A DNA stretch of 64,000 nucleotides from M0108 sp963841065 (GTDB lineage Bacteria; Pseudomonadota; Gammaproteobacteria; Chromatiales; Chromatiaceae): NCBI GenBank assembly GCA_963841065.1, contig CAWJBI010000029.1, forward strand, positions 1 to 64,000, written 5' to 3'. The translations under genes were made by a program, and so were the position numbers. The notes under the pieces were generated by a model. It made no database searches, was not told the DNA's origin, and was given only the letters and a program-made list of their open reading frames with translations. This document shows, one piece after another, positions 59,569-64,000 of this stretch. How positions within the stretch are numbered: the first letter of the stretch is position 1; every line of letters starts with the position of its first letter.

Positions 59569-60935
59569 TGCGCGTCAACCTGCAGGCCCTCGGCTGTCGG
59601 CTCAACGAAGCGGAACTGGAGACCTGGGCACGCCAGTTCCAACAACTCGGCCACCAGGTCACCCCCGACGAGACGGGGGCCGACCTGGTCGTGGTCAACA
59701 CCTGCGCCGTCACCCAGGAGGCGGTACGCAAGTCCCGCAAACTCCTGCGCCGCGCCCAGCGCGGTAACCCCCGCGCCAAGCTGGTCGTCAGCGGCTGCCT
59801 GGCCACCCTGGAGACCCAGACCCTGGCACTGGAGGCCGGTATTGACCTGGTGATCCCCAACGCGGACAAGAACCGCCTGGTGGCGATCGCCACCGCCGAA
59901 CTCGATCTGCCCGCCATGCCCCCCACCGCCATGGCGGCCGAGGCCAATCCCCTCTTCGCCCGCGGCCGCCAGCGCGCCTTCATCAAGGTCCAGGACGGCT
60001 GCCGCTATCGCTGCGCCTTCTGCATCGTCACCCTGGCGCGGGGCGAGGAACGCAGCCGCCCCATCCCGGAGGTGGTTGACGAGATCAACCGCGCCGCGGC
60101 GGCGGGCGTGCGCGAGGCCGTGCTCGCGGGCGTCCACCTCGGGGGCTGGGGCAACGACCTGGGACTGGACCTGGACGACCTGATCGGCGCCGTCCTTGCC
60201 GAGACCGACATGCCGCGCCTACGCCTCGGCTCCCTGGAGCCCTGGGAACTGCCCGACGGCCTCTGGGACCTCTTCGCCAATCCCCGCCTCATGCCCCACC
60301 TGCACCTGCCCCTGCAAAGCGGGGCCGACAGCGTCCTGCGGCGTATGGCCCGTCGCTGCCGGACGGAGGAATTCGCCCGCCTCGCCAGCGAGGCGCGCGC
60401 CCGCGTCCCCGACATCCACCTGACCACCGACATCATCGCCGGCTTCCCCGGCGAGACCGACGCCGAGTGGCGCCAGACCCTGGCCTTCGTCGCCGCCATC
60501 GGCTTTGGCCAGGTCCACATCTTTGCCTACTCCCCTCGCCCCGGTACCAAGGCCGCCAGCCTGCCCGATCAGGTCCCCGCGGAGGTCAAAAAGGAACGCA
60601 GCCGGGAGATGCACGAGCTGGCGCGGCGCATGAAGGCCGATACCTTCGCCCACTACCTGGGCCACCAGACCACCATCCTGCTGGAAGGCCGCCAGGGCAG
60701 CGACCCAGACGGCGACCGGTACGGCTACACCCCCCATTATTTGCCCGTGCGCCTGCCCTCAAGCAAGGGGCAAGACCTCACCAACCAGTTGCTGCGGGTC
60801 GAACTGACCGCCATCCACCCGGACGGAGACAGCCTGATCGCGACCTTAGCCCCCCAGACCCACCCACTGCCAGACCACGAAGACGCCGGCGCGAGCCCGG
60901 CCATGGGGACACTGGTGGGCCCAGCCCCGGCATGA
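59568..60935 (+). CDS. mtaB: tRNA t6A37 methylthiotransferase MtaB
   Basis: MtaB adds a methylthio group to t6A37 of tRNAs reading ANN codons. The 455-residue radical SAM enzyme has the N-terminal UPF0004 domain (VNLQALGCRLNEAELETWARQF, VVVNTCAVTQEAVRKSRKLLRR, VVSGCLATL), the SAM cluster CRYRCAFC near residue 145, and a TRAM-like end. The missing second specificity loop of MiaB suggests MtaB. It overlaps the phosphotransferase start (ATGA). Confidence 0.93.
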   Translation: MRVNLQALGCRLNEAELETWARQFQQLGHQVTPDETGADLVVVNTCAVTQEAVRKSRKLLRRAQRGNPRAKLVVSGCLATLETQTLALEAGIDLVIPNADKNRLVAIATAELDLPAMPPTAMAAEANPLFARGRQRAFIKVQDGCRYRCAFCIVTLARGEERSRPIPEVVDEINRAAAAGVREAVLAGVHLGGWGNDLGLDLDDLIGAVLAETDMPRLRLGSLEPWELPDGLWDLFANPRLMPHLHLPLQSGADSVLRRMARRCRTEEFARLASEARARVPDIHLTTDIIAGFPGETDAEWRQTLAFVAAIGFGQVHIFAYSPRPGTKAASLPDQVPAEVKKERSREMHELARRMKADTFAHYLGHQTTILLEGRQGSDPDGDRYGYTPHYLPVRLPSSKGQDLTNQLLRVELTAIHPDGDSLIATLAPQTHPLPDHEDAGASPAMGTLVGPAPA

Positions 60936-62032
60936 ACAGCACCGATCTCTGCGGGACGGCCGCCAGGATCGCCCAACGCTTCACCATTGCCAGCGGCGGC
61001 CCCTTGGCGATCGAGCCTCTGGGACGGGGGCTGATTAATGATAGTTTTCGGGTGACCGCCGGGGCCGACCGGTGGGTATTGCAACGCATCAATGGCCAGG
61101 TCTTTCCGGACCCCGAGGGGATCATGGCCAACCTGTCCCGCCTCGGGGCGCATCTGGCCCGCCAGGGGGTGGTGGATCTGACCTGGCCGGAACTGGCGCG
61201 CACGACGGAGGGCGCGACCTGGACGCGGGACGAGGCCGGCGCCGTCTGGCGCCTGATGAGTTTCATCCCGGGCCAGCCCCTGGAACGGATCGAGAGCGAC
61301 CCCCAAGCGGCAGAGGTGGGGCGCCTGCTGGGGTCCTTTCATCGGGCGGTGGCGGACCTCGACCCCGCAAGCCTGGAGGTGACCTTGCCAGGCTTCCATG
61401 TGACGCCGGGCTATCTGGAGCCCTTCGACCGGGCGTCACGGGAGGCGGTCGCGGCGCCCCAGCTGGGGCTCGACGAGGCGCTGGCCTTCGTGGCGGCGCG
61501 GCGGACGGGCCTGGACCTGCTGGAGAAGGCGCGGGCAGCAGGCCAGATCCCGGAGCGGCTGGTCCATGGCGACCCCAAGCTGGACAACCTGCTGTTCGAC
61601 GCCGAGGGCCGGCGGGCCCTGGCCTTGATCGATCTGGATACGGTGCAGCCGGGCCTGACACTGCACGATATCGGCGATTGCCTGCGCTCCTGCTGTAACC
61701 GGCAGGGTGAGTCCGCCCGCGAGTCGCGCGTGGGCTTTGACCTCGAGGTTTGCCGCCCCCTGCTGCGGGCCTATGCGGACCAGACCCAAGGGCTGCTGGT
61801 CCCGGCGGAGGTGGCGCTCCTCTTTGACGCCATCCGGCTGATTCCCTTCGAGCTGGGGCTGCGGTTTCTGACCGACCATCTGCAAGGCAACCCCTGGTTT
61901 CGCGTCTCCGCACCCGGCCAGAATCTCGCCAAGGCGCGGATTCAATTCGCGCTGGTGGCGGACATCGAGCGCAAGGAGCGGGAGATCCAGGCCATCATCG
62001 CGGCCTGTTTTGGTGGATTCGAGGGCTATTGA
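60932..62032 (+). CDS. aminoglycoside-phosphotransferase-fold kinase (NahK-like)
   Basis: The 366-residue kinase has the small-molecule kinase fold: FIASGG...GLINDSFRV near residue 30, the catalytic loop VHGDPKLDNLLFD (HGD-x-K-x-x-N, residues 212-218) and the metal motif ALIDLDTVQPGLTLHDIGD. The IDLDTVxPG segment resembles N-acetylhexosamine 1-kinase NahK more than antibiotic kinases. It starts inside the mtaB stop (ATGA), so it is translationally coupled. The substrate is unproven. Confidence 0.85.
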   Translation: MNSTDLCGTAARIAQRFTIASGGPLAIEPLGRGLINDSFRVTAGADRWVLQRINGQVFPDPEGIMANLSRLGAHLARQGVVDLTWPELARTTEGATWTRDEAGAVWRLMSFIPGQPLERIESDPQAAEVGRLLGSFHRAVADLDPASLEVTLPGFHVTPGYLEPFDRASREAVAAPQLGLDEALAFVAARRTGLDLLEKARAAGQIPERLVHGDPKLDNLLFDAEGRRALALIDLDTVQPGLTLHDIGDCLRSCCNRQGESARESRVGFDLEVCRPLLRAYADQTQGLLVPAEVALLFDAIRLIPFELGLRFLTDHLQGNPWFRVSAPGQNLAKARIQFALVADIERKEREIQAIIAACFGGFEGY

Positions 62033-62199
62033 GTCTTATCCCTACATCCCGCCCCGCTCTTGCGGTAAGATCACATCCACTTTTAGCGCCGGCCCGGTGG
62101 CGGGCGCGGCCGGTCAATGACTGGGGCGCCATTGCCCGAGGCGGGCCGGTTCGGGATAGCGAGTAACGTCCGTCTCTCGGGACGGCAGTGGAGGACATC

Positions 62200-62478
62200 A
62201 TGGGCTTGGGTGGCATCAGCATCTGGCAGCTTCTCATCATTCTGGTGATCGTGCTGCTGCTCTTTGGGACCAAGCGTCTCAAGAGCATAGGTTCGGATTT
62301 GGGTAACGCCGTCAAGGGCTTCAGGTCCGCCATGAGCGATCCGGACAAGGAAGCGGAGGAGGAGGCCAAGCGACTGGAGGAGCCCCCCGCGGCCACCCGG
62401 ACGGCAACGCCGGACCCGGCCACGCGGACGGCGACGCCGGACCCAGCGGCCAAGGTCGAAGGCAGGGACAAGGTCTGA
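62200..62478 (+). CDS. tatA: Sec-independent protein translocase subunit TatA
   Basis: TatA forms the pore-like oligomers of the twin-arginine export system. The 92-residue protein begins MGLGGISIWQLLIILVIVLLLFGTKRLKSIGSDLGNAVKGFRSAM, the classic short membrane helix plus amphipathic helix. ATG 62200 has GGAGG about 6-7 nt upstream. The C-terminus contains a near repeat (ATRTATPDPATRTATPDPA). It starts the tatABC run. Confidence 0.95.
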   Translation: MGLGGISIWQLLIILVIVLLLFGTKRLKSIGSDLGNAVKGFRSAMSDPDKEAEEEAKRLEEPPAATRTATPDPATRTATPDPAAKVEGRDKV

Positions 62479-62511
62479 AGCCCGATTTAAGACCGGGGCC
62501 GGGGCGGGATC

Positions 62512-62826
62512 ATGTTTGACATCGGCTTTTTGGAATTGGTGCTGGTAGGCGTGGTCGCCCTCCTGGTGGTGGGGCCTGAGCGCCTGCCCAAGCTGGCGCG
62601 GACCGCCGGGCTCTGGATGGGGCGGGCACGGCGGACCCTCGCGACGGTAAAGGCGGAGATCGACAGCGAACTCAAGGCGGAGGAGCTCAAGGAGATCCTG
62701 GCCAAGCAGGCACGGGAGAATCCGCTGGAGACCCTCATCGAGATGCCCAGCAGCAAGCCGTCGGCACCCTCGCCCTCCTCGCCCCAGAACCCAGCGGCGC
62801 CCAGCAAGCCGGATTCCACCACCTAG
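62512..62826 (+). CDS. tatB: Sec-independent protein translocase subunit TatB
   Basis: TatB forms the substrate-recognition complex with TatC. The 104-residue protein begins MFDIGFLELVLVGVVALLVVGPERLPKLARTAGLWMGRARRTLATVKAEIDSEL, the TatB-specific helix (GPERLP) with a charged amphipathic helix. The tail is Ser/Pro-rich. It lies 33 bp after tatA and 148 bp before tatC. Confidence 0.95.
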   Translation: MFDIGFLELVLVGVVALLVVGPERLPKLARTAGLWMGRARRTLATVKAEIDSELKAEELKEILAKQARENPLETLIEMPSSKPSAPSPSSPQNPAAPSKPDSTT

Positions 62827-62892
62827 GGACAGGCACCAGCCTCACCCCAGGGGTTGGATCGCCCCGGTGGTTGCCCCCTGCCCGCCGGCCTA

Positions 62893-62920
62893 GCCTCGGC
62901 GCCGCGGCCCATGCCGAGGC
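62893..62920 (+). repeat. GC-rich hairpin between tatB and tatC
   Basis: GCCTCGGC (62893-62900) pairs with GCCGAGGC (62913-62920) around a 12-nt loop, in the 148-bp gap between tatB and tatC. It could stabilise or attenuate the downstream mRNA; no T-run follows. Confidence 0.4.
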
Positions 62921-62974
62921 GCCCCGCCCGGCCATGACTTTCTGACTACCACTCATTCGGATGTAACGACCGCG

Positions 62975-63940
62975 ATGACAGCGCCGGCCTACCATGAAGA
63001 CCCGGGCCCGGAACAGCCCTTCATGTCGCACCTCGTGGAGCTTCGCGACCGGCTGTTGCACATGGTGATGGCGATCGGGATCGCCCTGGTGGTCCTCTTC
63101 CCCTTCGCCAACGATATCTACACCTTCATCGCCGAGCCCATCCGCGCCCAGTTGCCCGAGGGCTCGACCATGATCGCCACCCAGGTGGCCTCGCCCTTCA
63201 TGACGCCCTTCAAGCTGGCGCTGGTATCGGCGGTCTTCGTCGCCATGCCCTACCTGCTCTTCCAGATCTGGGGATTCGTGGCCCCGGGCCTCTATCAGCA
63301 TGAAAAGCGCTTCGCCATGCCCTTGCTGGCCTCCAGCATCTGCCTGTTTTACCTGGGCATGGCCTTCGCCTATTACCTCGTCTTCCCACTGGTCTTCGCC
63401 TTCTTCACGGCCACGACCCCCGAAGGCGTGGCCCAGATGCCGGACATCACCTACTACCTGGACTTTGTCCTCAAGCTCTTTTTTGCCTTCGGGGTCTCCT
63501 TCCAGATCCCCATCGCGACCATCCTGCTGGTGGCCATGGGGATGACCACGGCGGAGAGCCTGACCGACAAACGGCCCTATGTCATCGTCGGCTGCTTTGT
63601 CATCGGCATGCTCCTGACCCCACCGGACGTCATCTCCCAGACCCTGCTCGCGGTGCCCATGTGGATGCTGTACGAGGCGGGCATCTTCTTCTCGCGCTTC
63701 TTCAAGAAGCGGGACACGGAGGAGGAGCCAGAACCAACCGGGGGACCGCCAGCGGGGCGCGGGCGCGGCGGGAGCGGGAGCAGCGGCCAGCGCCAGCCCG
63801 GCGACGGCTCCGGGGGTCGGCACCCCTGGGGATCCGAGCGGCGCCAGCCCAGCGCCGGTAACCCAGGCACGGGGAGGTCATGGTCGGCCGTGAGATCGAC
63901 GGCGGCGATCCCTTCGACCGCGAGCGCTTCGTCCCCCTGA
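62975..63940 (+). CDS. tatC: Sec-independent protein translocase subunit TatC
   Basis: TatC binds twin-arginine signal peptides. The product has six membrane helices and the hallmark start FMSHLVELRDRLLHMVMAIGIALVVLFPF, the VASPFMTPFKLALV loop, LLFQIWGFVAPGLYQHEKR and LTPPDVISQTLLAVPMWMLYEAGIFF. After KKRDTEEEPEP (about base 63740) the tail becomes Gly/Arg/Ser-rich and unlike the family. A tail-like acidic segment is found in another frame at 63880-64000, so the annotated C-terminus may be wrong. Confidence 0.93.
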   Translation: MTAPAYHEDPGPEQPFMSHLVELRDRLLHMVMAIGIALVVLFPFANDIYTFIAEPIRAQLPEGSTMIATQVASPFMTPFKLALVSAVFVAMPYLLFQIWGFVAPGLYQHEKRFAMPLLASSICLFYLGMAFAYYLVFPLVFAFFTATTPEGVAQMPDITYYLDFVLKLFFAFGVSFQIPIATILLVAMGMTTAESLTDKRPYVIVGCFVIGMLLTPPDVISQTLLAVPMWMLYEAGIFFSRFFKKRDTEEEPEPTGGPPAGRGRGGSGSSGQRQPGDGSGGRHPWGSERRQPSAGNPGTGRSWSAVRSTAAIPSTASASSP

Positions 63941-64000
63941 CGCCGGAAGAAATGGAGGCGGAGCTCGACGCCATCGAGGCGGCCGAATCGGAACTGGACG
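63880..64000 (+). other. acidic open segment, possibly the true TatC tail or a new gene (partial)
   Basis: Reading from ATG 63880 gives MVGREIDGGDPFDRERFVPL, then TPEEMEAELDAIEAAESELD, open to the window end. GGGGAGG precedes it by only 2-3 nt. The acidic P-L-T-P-E-E-M-E-A-E-L pattern resembles the cytoplasmic tail of TatC proteins, so one or two indels between 63740 and 63880 may have displaced it. Alternatively it starts a separate gene. Confidence 0.4.

Noticed and set aside
1..64000. CRISPR arrays, prophage, insertion sequences, tRNA or rRNA genes
   Set aside because: No regular direct repeats, integrase or transposase motifs, attachment repeats, or tRNA-like cloverleaf consensus were found by reading through the window.

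Overview
The window is high-GC, densely coded chromosomal DNA from a gammaproteobacterium. The gene content fits a sulfur-oxidising member of the Chromatiales (purple sulfur bacterium type). The evidence is a rhodanese-TusA-DsrE2 sulfur-relay cluster beside a siroheme synthase, glycogen genes (glgB, glgC, a GH57 enzyme), a class III (anaerobic) ribonucleotide reductase with an FNR-type site, and the gammaproteobacterial neighbourhoods gmk-rpoZ-spoT, dapA-bamC and tatABC. The taxonomic placement is inference from gene content. No phage, insertion sequence, CRISPR array, rRNA or tRNA was recognised.

Layout. 1-4.5 kb: partial rdgC, a frame-broken YihY/BrkB-family gene, and the three-gene AmmeMemoRadiSam set (amrS divergent from amrB-amrA). 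4.5-10.6 kb: a YcbB-type L,D-transpeptidase and a leftward run dapA-bamC-MBL hydrolase-cysM. 10.8-13.4 kb: gcvR-bcp-phoH. 13.5-16.8 kb: VOC protein, fructose-1,6-bisphosphatase, a small membrane protein, moaA, FmdB-type zinc ribbon. 16.9-23.4 kb: DegS-like protease, PerM/AI-2E permease, LysR regulator, dsrE2-tusA-rhodanese, and cysG divergent. 23.8-29.6 kb: glycogen locus (glgC-GH57-unknown gene leftward, glgB rightward). 29.7-37.6 kb: hemerythrin, RCK potassium channel, DUF6394-type protein, a leftward VWA / membrane J-domain / topoisomerase III cluster, and an H-NS-like protein. 38-42 kb: anaerobic nucleotide reduction (nrdD, a separate glycyl-radical protein, nrdG), YkgJ-type protein, moaE. 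42-48.6 kb: small exported proteins, a second PerM-type permease, a host-attachment-type protein and a Lon-like protease. 48.7-57.7 kb: relA, DUF1015 protein, an orphan amino-acid binding protein, DUF2782, an Xre/MbcA/ParS-like protein, spoT-rpoZ-gmk. 57.9-64 kb: HExxH protein, exported Hsp20-like protein, NTF2-like protein, mtaB, a sugar-kinase-like phosphotransferase, and tatABC.

The most notable locus is the anaerobic ribonucleotide reductase. Its C-terminal glycyl-radical segment (RVMGY motif) is a separate 65-residue gene with its own ribosome binding site. Upstream of nrdD lies a compact control region: an FNR-type box centred 41.5 bp before the predicted start, a TATACT -10, and two NrdR-type boxes exactly 31 bp apart. 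Together these predict oxygen- and nucleotide-responsive control of the operon.

A caution. At least five conserved genes (yihY, amrS, topB, the VWA gene, the DUF1015 gene), and possibly the tatC tail and the gene after lysR, are interrupted by one-base frame changes, several in homopolymers. So many hits to unrelated core genes in 64 kb suggests indel errors in the sequence rather than gene decay.
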